NCBI RefSeq assembly: GCF_030816295.1
Contig: NZ_JAUSXV010000001.1
Coordinates: forward strand, 2,418,001-2,482,000
DNA length: 64,000 nt
Reading direction: 5' to 3'
Source: Microbacterium natoriense
Lineage (GTDB): Bacteria > Actinomycetota > Actinomycetes > Actinomycetales > Microbacteriaceae
Positions 15,370-25,006 of the stretch are shown here, piece after piece. Below the pieces are notes generated by a model. It worked only from the letters and a program-made list of their open reading frames with translations. It did no database searches and was not told the DNA's origin. Each line of letters starts with the position of its first letter. Within the stretch, counting starts at the first letter, position 1. The position numbers and the translations under genes are program-made.

Positions 15370-16593
15370 TCAGGCGGCGTCGCCGAGCAGGATCGCCTCC
15401 ACCTCTTCGCCCGCGTCGTCCGACTCGTCGTCGATGTGCGCCAGCGCCTTGCGTCCGATCAGAATGGTGAGAGCGGCGATCAGCACGGCGGCGGCCGCGA
15501 AGAGATACGGCACAGTGGCGTTGAACCCGTGCCACAGCGCCGCGGCGATCGGGGGAGCCATCGCGCCGCCGAGGAAGCGCACTGCGGAGTACGCCGACGA
15601 CGCCACCGAGCGAGGCAGGTCTGTCGCTTCCATGACCGCCTCGGTGAGGACGGTGTTCATGACACCGAGCAGCAGCCCGCCGATGATGATGCAGACGACG
15701 AGCGCCGTCGCGGACTCGACGAGGAGACCCGCGGCGATGAGGTCGATCGCGAGCAGCGGCAGCACCACGAAGATGATGTGCGTGCGCTTCATGCGGCGCA
15801 TCAGGATCGGTGCGACCCACACGCTCGTGACGGCGAGCGCCACGCCCCAGCCGAAGAACGTGAATCCGATGCCCATCGCGCCGAATCCGAGCGGGAACGG
15901 CGAGAACGCCAGCAGCACGAAGAAGCCGATGTTGTAGAAGAGCGCCGCGATCGCCAGGGTCGCGAGCGCGGGCCGACCCAGCGCCTTGAAAGGCGCGGAG
16001 AACGGCACTGGCGTGCGCTTCTCGTCCGCTCCCTTGAGAAGAAGCAGGATCGCCACGAACGCGATCGCCATGAGCACGACGACGCCGAAGAACGGGGCGC
16101 GCCAGCTCTGCTCGCCGAGGAGCCCGCCGAGGAGCGGGCCGATCGCGATGCCGAGGCCGAGTGCCGCCTCGTACAGCACGATGGCCGCGCCGCTCCCGCC
16201 CGAAGCGGCGCCGACGATCGTCGCGAGCGCGGTGGAGATGAACAGGGCGTTGCCCAGGCCCCAGCCCGCGCGGAAGCCGATCACGGCGTCGACGCTGCCG
16301 CTGAGTGCGCAGAAGAGTGCGAAAACCACGATGAGGGCGAGGCCGATGAGCAGTGTCTTCTTGGCGCCGATGCGGCTCGAGATCCAGCTCGTGACGAGCA
16401 TCGCGAGTCCGGTGACGGCGAGGTAGCTCGTGAAGAGCAGCTCGGTCTGCACCGGCGTGGCCTCGAGCGATTCGGCGATCGCGGGGAGGATCGGGTCGAC
16501 CAGGCCGATGCCCATGAAGGCGACGACGCAGGCGAATGCGACGGCCCATACCTGTGCCGGCTGCTTCCACACGGACGGTGCGGGGGTGTTCAA
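15370..16593 (-). CDS. MFS transporter
   Basis: This 407-residue protein has about 12 membrane segments. It begins PAQVWAVAFACVVAFMGIGLVDPILPAIAESL, an N-terminal helix typical of the DHA1 multidrug-efflux branch (DPILPAI pattern). The start is TTG 16593, preceded by GGAG at 7 nt and overlapping the MarR stop codon (TTGA). Translation is therefore coupled to the upstream MarR gene, which probably represses both. The frame stays open far upstream, but that part is MarR coding DNA read in another frame. The substrate is unknown. Confidence 0.85.
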   Translation of the reverse strand: MNTPAPSVWKQPAQVWAVAFACVVAFMGIGLVDPILPAIAESLEATPVQTELLFTSYLAVTGLAMLVTSWISSRIGAKKTLLIGLALIVVFALFCALSGSVDAVIGFRAGWGLGNALFISTALATIVGAASGGSGAAIVLYEAALGLGIAIGPLLGGLLGEQSWRAPFFGVVVLMAIAFVAILLLLKGADEKRTPVPFSAPFKALGRPALATLAIAALFYNIGFFVLLAFSPFPLGFGAMGIGFTFFGWGVALAVTSVWVAPILMRRMKRTHIIFVVLPLLAIDLIAAGLLVESATALVVCIIIGGLLLGVMNTVLTEAVMEATDLPRSVASSAYSAVRFLGGAMAPPIAAALWHGFNATVPYLFAAAAVLIAALTILIGRKALAHIDDESDDAGEEVEAILLGDAA

Positions 16594-17027
16594 CGTGATG
16601 CTCCTGTCGGTTCTGTTGCGGTGTGCGCGGCGAGGATCTCGGCCGCGCGGGTCAGCGTCTCCCAGTCGCCGTCGTCGAGATCGGCGAAACGAGGGGCGAG
16701 GGTGTCGCGGAACTCGGTGCGCCAGGCATCCAGCGCCACGACCCCTGCGGATGTGATCTCGACGACGATCGCACGCGAGTCTTCGGGGTCGGGGGAACGG
16801 AGCACGAGACCGTCGCGCTCGAGACCGCCGATCAATCGGGTCATGCCGGGCTGAGTCGTGCGGGAAGCCGTGGCGAGTTCGCCCACTCGCTTCCCGCCCT
16901 GCTGGCTGAGCAGGCTCAGCACGCGCCACTGCGCAGCCGGTGCGTCATTGCCCGCGTCGTGCGCGGCGATCCGGCCGAGCGCGTAGCCCGACAACACGAT
17001 CGAAGGGATGATCTCACCACGTTCCAT
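16590..17027 (-). CDS. MarR-family transcriptional regulator
   Basis: This 145-residue winged-helix regulator has the MarR core AAQWRVLSLLSQQGGKRVGELA, recognition region RTTQPGMTRLIGGLERDGLV and wing RSPDPEDSRAIVVEITSAG (about residues 31-95). The ATG at 17027 lies 7 nt after a -10 TATACT, so it is probably leaderless or nearly so. An inverted repeat (ATACC, 4 nt, GGTAT) overlaps that promoter. It sits directly upstream of an MFS exporter whose start overlaps its stop, a classic autoregulated MarR-efflux pair. The inducing compound is not predictable. Confidence 0.87.
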   Translation of the reverse strand: MERGEIIPSIVLSGYALGRIAAHDAGNDAPAAQWRVLSLLSQQGGKRVGELATASRTTQPGMTRLIGGLERDGLVLRSPDPEDSRAIVVEITSAGVVALDAWRTEFRDTLAPRFADLDDGDWETLTRAAEILAAHTATEPTGASR

Positions 17028-17034
17028 ACCATGA

Positions 17035-17053
17035 AGTATATACCTATTGGTAT
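17035..17053 (-). promoter_or_regulatory. MarR promoter (-10 TATACT) with overlapping inverted repeat
   Basis: The minus-strand -10 is TATACT (17035-17040). The inverted repeat ATACC-TATT-GGTAT (17040-17053) abuts it. The layout suggests autorepression of the MarR-MFS operon. Confidence 0.55.
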
Positions 17054-17062
17054 GTATGCGAG

Positions 17063-17848
17063 TCAGCGACGGGTGGCGATCCTGTTCGAGAGCTGGTGCG
17101 CGTGCGCCAGCAGCGTCCGGCCGAGGTCGGCGATGCGGTCGGGGCCGAAGCGGAACTCGACGCCCGTGAGGCTGAGCGCCCACTCGGGGCGGCCGGCGCG
17201 ATCGAAGACAGCCGCTCCCATGCCCCAGCTGCCCTCCACGATGAGGCCGGGGTTGATCGCGAAGCCGCGCTCCTTGGTCTCGGTGAGCCGAGTGCGCAAG
17301 GGCGCGACGTCGTGCTGGCGCCCCCAATCGGAGACGAGCTCCGGATGACGGGCGATATACGCATCCACATCGTGGTCCGGCAGGAACGACAGGATCGCGA
17401 GCCCGGCGCTGGCGACGCCGAGGGGAAAGCGCACGCCCTCGCTGAGCACGAAGGAGCGGATAGGGAACGAACCCTCCTCCCGCAGGAGGCACACGGTCTC
17501 GTCGGCTCTGCGCACCGAGAAGAACGCGCTCTCCTCGGTCTTCACGGCCAACGAGCGCACGATGTCCCGCGCGAGCTCTGTCACGTCGTATCGAGCGGCC
17601 GCGACGGTGCCCATCAGGAACAGCTCCGGCCCTGGCATCCATCGGCTGCGTCCGTCGTCCCGATCGACGAGCCCCTCTGCCCTGAGAGCGCTCAGCAGGC
17701 GGTGGACGGTCGAACGCGACAACTCCGAAGAGCGCGCGAGCTCCTGGAGGGATGCTCCCTCGGCGCCACTCGCTGTGACCAGGCGCAGCAGGACTGCCGC
17801 CCGGGCGATGGCCTGTGCTCCGGGGACGCTGCGCGACGACGATTCCAT
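17063..17848 (-). CDS. IclR-family transcriptional regulator
   Basis: This 261-residue regulator has an N-terminal winged helix (AIARAAVLLRLVTASGAEGA then LQELARSSELSRSTVHRLLS, about residues 13-60). The IclR effector-binding (GAF-like) domain follows, including FPLGVASAGLAILSFLPD and GFAINPGLIVEGSWGMGAAV. It diverges from the CoA-transferase/thiolase operon across a 105-bp gap, so it probably controls that operon in response to a keto or aromatic-derived acid. The ATG at 17848 gives the normal N-terminus; the longer open frame is the antisense shadow of the CoA-transferase gene. Confidence 0.88.
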   Translation of the reverse strand: MESSSRSVPGAQAIARAAVLLRLVTASGAEGASLQELARSSELSRSTVHRLLSALRAEGLVDRDDGRSRWMPGPELFLMGTVAAARYDVTELARDIVRSLAVKTEESAFFSVRRADETVCLLREEGSFPIRSFVLSEGVRFPLGVASAGLAILSFLPDHDVDAYIARHPELVSDWGRQHDVAPLRTRLTETKERGFAINPGLIVEGSWGMGAAVFDRAGRPEWALSLTGVEFRFGPDRIADLGRTLLAHAHQLSNRIATRR

Positions 17849-17886
17849 AATGTGGACGCTAGTGGGCGGATCGACCACATCGCAAG

Positions 17887-17901
17887 AAGCGGCTTCCGCT
17901 T
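17887..17901. promoter_or_regulatory. Inverted repeat AAGCGG-CTT-CCGCTT, candidate IclR operator
   Basis: This perfect 6-bp inverted repeat with a 3-nt spacer lies between the divergent IclR and CoA-transferase genes. Assignment to IclR rests only on position. Confidence 0.4.
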
Positions 17902-17953
17902 GCGGCCCGCCGGGCGGATGCTGGAGGGAGGACACGTCTTCGAAGGAGCACGC

Positions 17954-18742
17954 GTGATCGACAAGCAGTGGCACTCGGCAGCGGACGCCGTCGCCGACAT
18001 AACCGACGGGTCCTCTCTCGCCGTCGGCGGGTTCGGCCTCTCGGGCAACCCGATCGCGTTGATCGAAGCTCTTCTCGCACAGGGCACAAAGGATCTCAGC
18101 GTCGTCAGCAACAACTGCGGCGTCGACGACTGGGGCCTCGGCGTACTGCTCGGCGCCCAACGGATCCGGAAGATGACCTCGTCGTACGTCGGCGAGAACA
18201 AGGAGTTCGAGCGGCAGTTCCTCTCGGGTGAGCTCGAGCTCGAGCTCACCCCGCAGGGCACCCTTGCCGAGAAGCTGCGTGCCGGAGGGTCGGGGATCGC
18301 CGCCTTCTACACGCAGACGGGCGTCGGCACGCAGGTGGCCGAAGGTGGGCTTCCCCGCCGCTACAACGCCGACGGGACCGTCGCGGTCGCGTCGCCCGCG
18401 AAGGACGTCCGCACCTTCACCGTCGACGGCGAGCCGCGCGAGTTCGTGCTCGAAGAGGCGATCACCACCGACTTCTCCCTCGTGCATGCGGCCTACGGCG
18501 ACCGCCACGGCAACCTCGTCTTCAACAAGTCGGCGCGCAACTTCAACCCCCTGGCCGCGATGGCCGGGCGCGTGTGCATCGCGCAGGTCGAACGACTCGT
18601 CGAACCCGGTGAACTCGACCCCGACAGCATCCACCTCCCCGGCGTCTACGTGCACCGCATCGTCGAGGTGGGCGCCGACATCCCCAAACGCATCGAGCGG
18701 CGCACCGTGTCCGCAGTCGCAACCGCGGCGGAAGGAGCCTGA
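17954..18742 (+). CDS. scoA: 3-oxoacid CoA-transferase, subunit A
   Basis: This 262-residue alpha subunit of a class I CoA-transferase moves CoA from succinyl-CoA to acetoacetate or a related 3-oxoacid. The N-terminal [15 protein letters not shown] loop (about residues 18-32), [12 protein letters not shown] and [15 protein letters not shown] are family hallmarks. The start is GTG 17954 with AAGGAG 5 nt upstream. Subunit B starts 1 nt after its stop and a thiolase follows. This order (A-B-thiolase with divergent IclR) occurs both in ketone-body/acetoacetate use and in beta-ketoadipate degradation. The neighbouring thiolase favours acetoacetate. Confidence 0.88.
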   Translation: MIDKQWHSAADAVADITDGSSLAVGGFGLSGNPIALIEALLAQGTKDLSVVSNNCGVDDWGLGVLLGAQRIRKMTSSYVGENKEFERQFLSGELELELTPQGTLAEKLRAGGSGIAAFYTQTGVGTQVAEGGLPRRYNADGTVAVASPAKDVRTFTVDGEPREFVLEEAITTDFSLVHAAYGDRHGNLVFNKSARNFNPLAAMAGRVCIAQVERLVEPGELDPDSIHLPGVYVHRIVEVGADIPKRIERRTVSAVATAAEGA

Positions 18743-18743
18743 C

Positions 18744-19391
18744 ATGGCGCTCACCCGTGACCAGATGGCTGCCCGTGCCGCCGCCGAGCTGCAGGACGGA
18801 GCGTACGTCAACCTCGGCATCGGTCTTCCGACCCTTGTCCCCAACTTCGTACCTGACGGGGTGACGGTCGTACTGCAGTCCGAGAACGGCATCCTCGGCG
18901 TCGGCCCTTATCCGACCGAGGACGCGGTCGACCCGGATCTCATCAATGCGGGCAAGGAGACGGTGACGGTCCTGCCGGGTTCCGCCTTCTTCGACTCTGC
19001 GGCGAGCTTCGGAATGATCCGCGGGGGAAAGATCGACGCCGCCATCCTCGGCGCGATGCAGGTGTCGGTCTCCGGCGACCTCGCGAACTGGATGATCCCC
19101 GGCAAGATGGTGAAGGGGCCGGGCGGCGCGATGGACCTCGTGCACGGTGCCGCTCGGGTGATCGTCTTGATGGAGCACGTCGCGAAAGACGGCTCGGCCA
19201 AGATCGTGAACGACTGCTCGCTGCCTCTGACGGGGAGGGGAGTGGTCGACCGCATCATCACAGACCTCGCCGTGATCGATGTGACGGATGCCGGTCTCGT
19301 CCTCGTCGAGACGGCGCCCGGCGTCTCCGTCGACGACGTGATCGCCGCCACGGAACCCGCTCTGATCGTCAGTGAAGGAATAAGCAGATGA
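18744..19391 (+). CDS. scoB: 3-oxoacid CoA-transferase, subunit B
   Basis: This 215-residue beta subunit carries the catalytic glutamate in [12 protein letters not shown] (about residues 43-54), the site of the covalent CoA thioester. Other hallmarks are [14 protein letters not shown] near the start and the [10 protein letters not shown] segment. It starts at ATG 18744 after GAAGGAG and overlaps the thiolase start by 4 nt. It works as a heteromer with the preceding subunit in the cytoplasm. Confidence 0.9.
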   Translation: MALTRDQMAARAAAELQDGAYVNLGIGLPTLVPNFVPDGVTVVLQSENGILGVGPYPTEDAVDPDLINAGKETVTVLPGSAFFDSAASFGMIRGGKIDAAILGAMQVSVSGDLANWMIPGKMVKGPGGAMDLVHGAARVIVLMEHVAKDGSAKIVNDCSLPLTGRGVVDRIITDLAVIDVTDAGLVLVETAPGVSVDDVIAATEPALIVSEGISR

Positions 19392-20572
19392 ACCCCACCG
19401 ATATCGTCGTCGTCGCCGCTGCGCGCACACCGCAAGGACGCCTGAAGGGCCAGCTGGCCTCGTTCACCGCCCCGCAACTCGGGTCGTTCGCGATCCGTGG
19501 GGCGCTCGAGCAGGCGTCGATCGACCCGACCGACGTGGATGCCGTGATCATGGGACAGGTGCTCGCGGCCGGTTCCGGCCAGAACGCGGCGCGTCAGGCC
19601 GCGATCGGCGCCGGCGTCGGCTGGGACGTGCCCGCGCACTCCGTGAACAAGGTCTGCCTCTCCGGCCTCACCGCGGTCATCGATGCGGCCCGCATGATCC
19701 GCACGGGTGATGCCGAGGTCGTCGTCGCGGGAGGCATGGAGTCGATGACCCGCGCCCCGCACCTCCTGATGGGCTCGCGCGACGGCTGGACCTACGGCAG
19801 CGTCGAGGTGCTCGATCACATGGCCTTCGACGGCCTCACCGACGCCTACGACCAGGAGAGCATGGGCGCATCGACGGAGCGGCACAACGCCCGGTACGAC
19901 CTCACCCGCGAGGCGCAGGACACCGTCGCGGCGCTGTCTCATCAGCGCGCAGCCGCCGCGCAGAAGGCGGGCGTGTTCGACGTCGAAATCGTGGCGATCG
20001 AGGTGCCACAGCGGCGCGGGCCGGTCGTCTCGGTGACCGCTGACGAAGGCGTGCGGCCGGACACGACCGTCGAGTCGCTCGGAGGGCTGCGTGCGGCCTT
20101 CGCCGAGGGCGGCTCGATCACGGCAGGCAACTCCTCGCAGATCTCCGACGGAGCGTCGGCCGTCGTCGTGACGACTCGCGCGACGGCGGAAGCCAAGGGA
20201 TGGCCCGTGCTGGTGACGGTGGGGGCGAGCGGCCAGACTGCCGGGCCCGACAACTCGCTGCAGGCGCAGCCCGCGCGGGCTATCGAGAAGGCGTGTGCAA
20301 AGCAGGGGATCACGCCTGCCGATCTCGACCTGGTCGAGATCAACGAAGCGTTCGGTGCTGTGGTCGCCCGCTCTCAGACGGAACTCGGGCTCGACAGCGG
20401 CGTCGTGAACATCCACGGCGGCGGTATCGCGATCGGTCACCCGATCGGCGCCTCAGGCACGCGGCTCGTGGTGCATGTCGCGCACGAACTCGCGCGCCGC
20501 GGATCGGGGACCGCAGCGGTCGGACTGTGCGGCGGTGGCGGACAGGGCGAGGCGCTCATCCTCACGCGCTGA
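19388..20572 (+). CDS. Acetyl-CoA C-acetyltransferase (thiolase)
   Basis: This 394-residue type II thiolase has the acyl-carrying Cys90 in NKVCLSG, the NEAFGA loop, catalytic His351 in [10 protein letters not shown] and the second Cys381 in [11 protein letters not shown]. It cleaves acetoacetyl-CoA to two acetyl-CoA or runs in reverse. The NKVCLSG form is usual for acetoacetyl-CoA thiolases rather than beta-ketoadipyl-CoA thiolases, which generally read NRLCGSG (recalled family knowledge). The start overlaps the CoA-transferase stop. The operon therefore converts acetoacetate to acetyl-CoA. Confidence 0.9.
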   Translation: MNPTDIVVVAAARTPQGRLKGQLASFTAPQLGSFAIRGALEQASIDPTDVDAVIMGQVLAAGSGQNAARQAAIGAGVGWDVPAHSVNKVCLSGLTAVIDAARMIRTGDAEVVVAGGMESMTRAPHLLMGSRDGWTYGSVEVLDHMAFDGLTDAYDQESMGASTERHNARYDLTREAQDTVAALSHQRAAAAQKAGVFDVEIVAIEVPQRRGPVVSVTADEGVRPDTTVESLGGLRAAFAEGGSITAGNSSQISDGASAVVVTTRATAEAKGWPVLVTVGASGQTAGPDNSLQAQPARAIEKACAKQGITPADLDLVEINEAFGAVVARSQTELGLDSGVVNIHGGGIAIGHPIGASGTRLVVHVAHELARRGSGTAAVGLCGGGGQGEALILTR

Positions 20573-20600
20573 ACGTTGTCTTGACGAGAGGCATCGCCGG

Positions 20601-20879
20601 TTACTTGCGGTTGCGCTTGAGCTCTTTCGCCTGCTGCTTCTCAGCCTTCTCCCGTTCCTTCGCCTGCTTCGCGGCGAGCGGCGAGTCCGATGCCACAGGC
20701 AGGCCGCGATTCGCCCGGTAGACGTCGACCATCGCGCCGATCGCGAGCGCGACCGTGATGCCCCAACTCGCCCAGGCGAGCACGGCGCGCCACGTGATCG
20801 GCGCATTGCGCGATCCGCTGAGAAGGGTCTTTCCCGCGGTGATCGCGCCGATGAGTCCCGTGCCGAAGAGGTAGTTCAT
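20601..20879 (-). CDS. Small membrane protein of unknown function
   Basis: This 92-residue protein has one or two hydrophobic segments (GTGLIGAITAGKTLL at the N-terminus and AVLAWASWGITVALAIGAMV at about residues 33-52). A highly charged Lys/Glu-rich tail follows (KQAKEREKAEKQQAKELKR), probably a cytoplasmic coiled coil. I recognise no family. Its start overlaps the stop of the upstream aminotransferase by 4 nt, so the two are co-expressed, although no functional link is evident. Confidence 0.7.
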   Translation of the reverse strand: MNYLFGTGLIGAITAGKTLLSGSRNAPITWRAVLAWASWGITVALAIGAMVDVYRANRGLPVASDSPLAAKQAKEREKAEKQQAKELKRNRK

Positions 20880-22081
20880 GCCTTCACGCTACCCGTTGCG
20901 CTCCACGCCGCGCCGAGCCTTGACAAGCCGGTCCGGATTCTGTCAGGGGCGTAGGTCGTGAAGGACAGGCGCAGAGTCCGCTCATCGGGAGGGCCCGCGA
21001 AGAACGGCGCTCCTGGCACGTACGCGACGTCGTGAGAGAGGACCGCCGAGAGCGCCGCCGTCGCGTCCATCCCTTCTGGCAGCCGTGCCCAGACGAACAT
21101 GCCCCCGTCGGGCCGATTCCATGTGCTGCCCGACGGGAGGGCTGTCGGCAGCGCGTCGAGCATCGCGTTCCGGCGCTCGGAGTAGGCCGCCCTGATCCGG
21201 TCGAGGGCGGCCCCTGCGCGACCGGAGGTGAGGTAGTGCGCGGCCGCCGCCTGATCGATCGTGGACGTGTGCAGGTCGGCGGCCTGCTTCGCGATCGTGA
21301 CTGTCGGCTGGATATCGGCGGTCGTGCGGACCCAGCCGATGCGCAGGCCCGGTGCGATCACCTTCGAGAAGCTGCCGAGACTCAGGACGTGTTCTGGCGC
21401 GAACGCCGCGATCGACGGCAGCTCGTCGCCCGAGTAGCGCAGCTGACGGTAGGGCTCGTCCTCGATGATCCGGAAACCGTGCCTCCGGGCAGCATCCGCG
21501 ATCCGCTCCCGCGCCTCGAGATCGTGCGTGCGACCCGTCGGGTTCTGGAAGGTGGGCACGGTGTAGAAGAACTTCGGCGCGTGCTGCCGAGCGAGCGACT
21601 CCAGAGCATCGAGATCCAGTACGTCGTCCAGGTAGGGCACGCCGATCACACGAGCGCCGGCCAGGGCGAAGGTCTGGAGAGCTGCGAGATAGCAGGGCTC
21701 TTCCACGAAGATCGTGTCGCCGGGGTCGAGCAGCGCGGTCGCGAGCAGGCCGAGGCCCTGCTGCGACCCGGTCGTGATGATCAGGTCGGATGCTTCGGTC
21801 GGCAGGCCCGCCGCCGTGTACTGACGGGCGACCTCCTCGCGAAGCACGGCGTTGCCTTCGGACGTCGAATACTGGAGGACCGCCGGGGAACCCAGCACCG
21901 CATCGTAGGACGTACGGATGCCTTCGAGATCGAACAGCTCGGGAGCAGGCAGGCCGCCCGCGAAGGAGATCACCTCGGGTCGCTCCGTGAGAGCGAGCAG
22001 GTCGCGCACGGGCGAGGTCTTCGCAGATCCTGCTCGCAGTGAGCGGCCCGGCAGTGCGGCGTGAATCTGGGTCGTCGGCAT
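20876..22081 (-). CDS. PLP-dependent aminotransferase (class I, 2-aminoadipate/LysN-like)
   Basis: This 401-residue fold-type I aminotransferase has the PLP Schiff-base Lys240 in LGSFSKVIAPGLRIGW. It also has the substrate/PLP-binding NPTGR at about 180-184 and the DEPYRQL segment with the PLP-contacting Asp. The N-terminal ISFAGGLPAPELFD is typical of the 2-aminoadipate transaminase/MocR-like branch, but no DNA-binding domain is fused. The ATG at 22081 has a strong GAGGAGG upstream. Substrate specificity (aromatic, branched or 2-aminoadipate) cannot be fixed from sequence alone. Confidence 0.88.
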   Translation of the reverse strand: MPTTQIHAALPGRSLRAGSAKTSPVRDLLALTERPEVISFAGGLPAPELFDLEGIRTSYDAVLGSPAVLQYSTSEGNAVLREEVARQYTAAGLPTEASDLIITTGSQQGLGLLATALLDPGDTIFVEEPCYLAALQTFALAGARVIGVPYLDDVLDLDALESLARQHAPKFFYTVPTFQNPTGRTHDLEARERIADAARRHGFRIIEDEPYRQLRYSGDELPSIAAFAPEHVLSLGSFSKVIAPGLRIGWVRTTADIQPTVTIAKQAADLHTSTIDQAAAAHYLTSGRAGAALDRIRAAYSERRNAMLDALPTALPSGSTWNRPDGGMFVWARLPEGMDATAALSAVLSHDVAYVPGAPFFAGPPDERTLRLSFTTYAPDRIRTGLSRLGAAWSATGSVKA

Positions 22082-22273
22082 GGATCCTCCTCGAGCAGGG
22101 GTGACGACCAGGCTACTGCGCGGGCTCCCAGACCCTGAGCGGTGTGACACGGTAGCCTGGATGGGTCGCGGTGCGCCGCGGCTGCAGACGTGCATCTACC
22201 GGACATCGGCTTTCCCGATGGGCAACGGCGGCACCAGGACCCGCGTCACGTCGACGCGCGAGAGCCAACTTCC

Positions 22274-23503
22274 ATGCATGATTCCGCCCCGCCGAGCCTG
22301 TTCCGCATCGCCGGTCTTCCTTATTTCATCATCGCGTTCGTCGCGCGTCTTCCGTTCGCCATGATGGTGGTCGGCGTGCTGACCGTCGTCGTGTCCGCAC
22401 GCGGCTCTCTGTCGCTCGGCGGGCTCACGTCGGCGGCCGTCGGGCTCGGCACGGCATGCTTCGGCCCGTTGCTGGGGGCCGCCGCCGACCGGTTCGGACA
22501 ACGCGCCGTTCTCGTGGTGCTGGCGGTCGCGAACGCGACCGCTCTCGTGGGGTTCACCCTGGTCGTCTACGGCACGGCGGCCGACGCCTTCGTGCTGCTC
22601 GCGGCGTTCGGCATCGGGGCCACGGCCCCGCAGGTCGCCCCGATGTCGCGTTCGCGGCTGGTCACGATCATCGTGGATCGGATGCCGGAGCCGACCCGGC
22701 AACGCACGATCTCGGGCACCATGGCCTACGAATCAGCGGCCGACGAGACCGTGTTCGTCTTCGGGCCGTTCCTGGTGGGCGTCCTCGCGTCGGTCATCGC
22801 CCCCTGGGCGCCGTTGGCCATCGCCGCCGTCCTCATCGTCATCTTCGTCGGGGCGTTCGGATTGCACCCCAGCGCGCGCGCCGTATCGAAGCACCGCAAC
22901 GCCGACGGCTCGGCGCCGTCCGCCGTGTCGGAGCTCTTCCGTCCGCAGCTGCTGATCGTGCTCATCGGGACTCTCGGCGTCGGCATGTTCTTCGGCACGA
23001 TGCTCACCGCCCTGACGTCTTTCATGGCCGATCGCGGCGCGGCCGAACAAGCCGGCGTGCTGTACGGAGTGATGGGCGTCGGGTCGGCGATTCTCGCCCT
23101 CGGGGTGGCCTGGCTGCCGCCTCGCTTCTCGATGAGGGCGCGCTGGCTCGTCTTCGCCGGCATACTGCTGTCGGGCACGCTGCTGCTCCCGTTCGTGGAC
23201 TCGCCCGTGTCGATGATGGTCGCTCTGGGCATCATGGGCGCGGGCATCGGCCCGACCCTCGTGACGCAGTACAGCTTCGGCGCCGCGCGCAGCCCCCTCG
23301 GCCGTTCGGCCACCGTCATGACGATGCTCGGCTCGGCGATCGTCGTCGGGCAGTCGCTCGGCGCCGCGCTGACGGGGCAGATCGCCGAAAGCGTCGGAAC
23401 CTCGAGCGCTCTGGTGCTGCCGATCATCGCCGCTGCCGTCGCGTTCGCGGCCGGCATCGTGAACTGGCGGCTCAGCGCCATCCGCGTACGTCGCCTGGAC
23501 TGA
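22274..23503 (+). CDS. MFS transporter
   Basis: This 409-residue transporter has about 12 membrane segments. The N-terminal helices FRIAGLPYFIIAFVARLPFA and the loop AADRFGQRAV (motif A-like, about residues 72-82) are clear. The ATG at 22274 is chosen because residues upstream are non-hydrophobic and unlike the family. Its Shine-Dalgarno is weak. A TAGCCT -10 box at 22153-22158 would give a leader of about 110 nt. It diverges from the aminotransferase. The substrate is unknown. Confidence 0.82.
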   Translation: MHDSAPPSLFRIAGLPYFIIAFVARLPFAMMVVGVLTVVVSARGSLSLGGLTSAAVGLGTACFGPLLGAAADRFGQRAVLVVLAVANATALVGFTLVVYGTAADAFVLLAAFGIGATAPQVAPMSRSRLVTIIVDRMPEPTRQRTISGTMAYESAADETVFVFGPFLVGVLASVIAPWAPLAIAAVLIVIFVGAFGLHPSARAVSKHRNADGSAPSAVSELFRPQLLIVLIGTLGVGMFFGTMLTALTSFMADRGAAEQAGVLYGVMGVGSAILALGVAWLPPRFSMRARWLVFAGILLSGTLLLPFVDSPVSMMVALGIMGAGIGPTLVTQYSFGAARSPLGRSATVMTMLGSAIVVGQSLGAALTGQIAESVGTSSALVLPIIAAAVAFAAGIVNWRLSAIRVRRLD

Positions 23504-23551
23504 GCGCCGGTCTGGGTAGCCTGGAGTCACCGCAGGCGTGAGGAGACCACA

Positions 23552-24962
23552 ATGGCTGTCGCAGATTTCGTCGTCGTAGCGAACCGACTTCCCGTCGACC
23601 GCATCGAGGGCCCGAACGGCGAAGAGGAATGGCGCACGTCGCCCGGCGGGCTGGTCGCCGCGCTCGAGCCGATGATGCGCAGCGCTCACGGTGCCTGGGT
23701 GGGATGGCCCGGCCAGGCCGATCTCGAGCTCGAGCCGTTCGAGATCGGCGGTATCGATCTGGTCCCCGTCACGCTCAGCGCACAGGAGGTCGCCGAGTAC
23801 TACGAGGGCTTCGCGAACGACACGATCTGGCCGCTCTACCACGACGTCATCGCGCCGCCGCAGTACCACCGCGAGTGGTGGGAGGCCTACGTCGTCGTGA
23901 ACCGGCGTTTCGCCGAGGCCGCGGCATCCGCTGTCGCGAAGAACGGCACGGTGTGGGTGCACGACTACCAGCTGCAGCTGGTGCCGCAGCTCGTGCGGGA
24001 GTTGCGGCCGGACGTGACCATCGGATACTTCCATCACATCCCCTTCCCGGCGCACGGGCTCTACGCCCAGCTGCCGTGGCGCGACCAGGTCCTTCGGGGG
24101 GCTGCTCGGCGCCGACGTGATCGGGTTCCAGCGGGCACAGGACGCGACCTACTTCCTCACCGCGGTGCGTCGACGACTGCGGTATGAGGTGAAGGGATCG
24201 GCCGTGTCGGTGCCCAGCGGGCCGGGGGAGACCCGCACCGCCATCGCCCGGGCGTTCCCCATCTCGATCGACACCGCTCCCTACCTCGAGCTGGCGGCTC
24301 GGCCCGATGTGCAGGCGCGAGCCGCCGAGATCCGTGAGAGCCTGGGCAACCCCTCGCGCATCCTGCTCGGCGTTGACCGCCTCGACTACACCAAGGGGAT
24401 CGGGCACCGCATCAAGGCCTACGGGGAACTCCTCGCCGAAGGACGGCTGCACGTCGAGGACGTGACGCTGGTGCAGGTCGCGAGTCCGAGCCGCGAGCGC
24501 GTCGACGCGTACGCGCATCTGCGGGACGAGATCGAGCTCGCGGTCAGCCGCATCAACGGCGACACCGACACTGTAGGGCACTCGGCGATCCGCTATCTGC
24601 ATCAGGGGTACCCGCGCGAGGAGATGGTGGCGCTGTACCTCGCGGCGGACGTCATGCTCGTGACCGCCCTGAGAGACGGGATGAATCTCGTCGCCAAGGA
24701 GTACATCGCCACGCGCGCCGACAATCGAGGCGTCCTCGTGCTCAGCGAGTTCACCGGCGCCGCGGATGAGCTCCGACAGGCCGTGCGGGTGAATCCGCAT
24801 GACATCGAGGGGCTCAAGGACGCCATCATGGAGGCCGTGCACATGGAGCCGCGCGAGCAGGGCCGCCGCATGCGCGCGCTGCGCAAACGCGTCCTCGAGA
24901 ACGACGTCGACGCCTGGTCGTCGTCGTTCCTGCGCGCGCTGGGCGAGGTCCATCCGCGCTGA
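23552..24962 (+). CDS. otsA: Alpha,alpha-trehalose-phosphate synthase (frameshifted in this sequence)
   Basis: This glycosyltransferase family 20 enzyme makes trehalose 6-phosphate from UDP- or GDP-glucose and glucose 6-phosphate. It is about 469 residues after correcting one +1 shift. Hallmarks are NRLPVDR near the N-terminus, WVHDYQLQLVP, GYFHHIPFP, then in the second frame IGFQRAQDATYFL, GVDRLDYTKGI and VTALRDGMNLVAKEYIA. The extra base lies in the G run 24096-24101 (six Gs where five fit). The ATG at 23552 follows GTGAGGAG; a TAGCCT -10 is at 23517-23522. otsB follows 44 nt later. Frameshift by sequencing error is the likeliest explanation. Confidence 0.9.
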
Positions 24963-25006
24963 GCGGTTGGCAGCACGGAACCGAACACCTGACGATCGGA
25001 GACATC

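Noticed and set aside
15028..16854. Long plus-strand open frame (608 codons) over the MFS gene
   Set aside because: It is the antisense shadow of the MFS gene: Arg/Glu/Asp-rich, no domain, no Shine-Dalgarno, while the minus strand has clear membrane helices.
17954..20572. Beta-ketoadipate operon (pcaIJF) reading of the CoA-transferase/thiolase genes
   Set aside because: The thiolase has NKVCLSG as in acetoacetyl-CoA thiolases, and no other aromatic-degradation gene is near. Acetoacetate use fits better, although IclR control would fit both.
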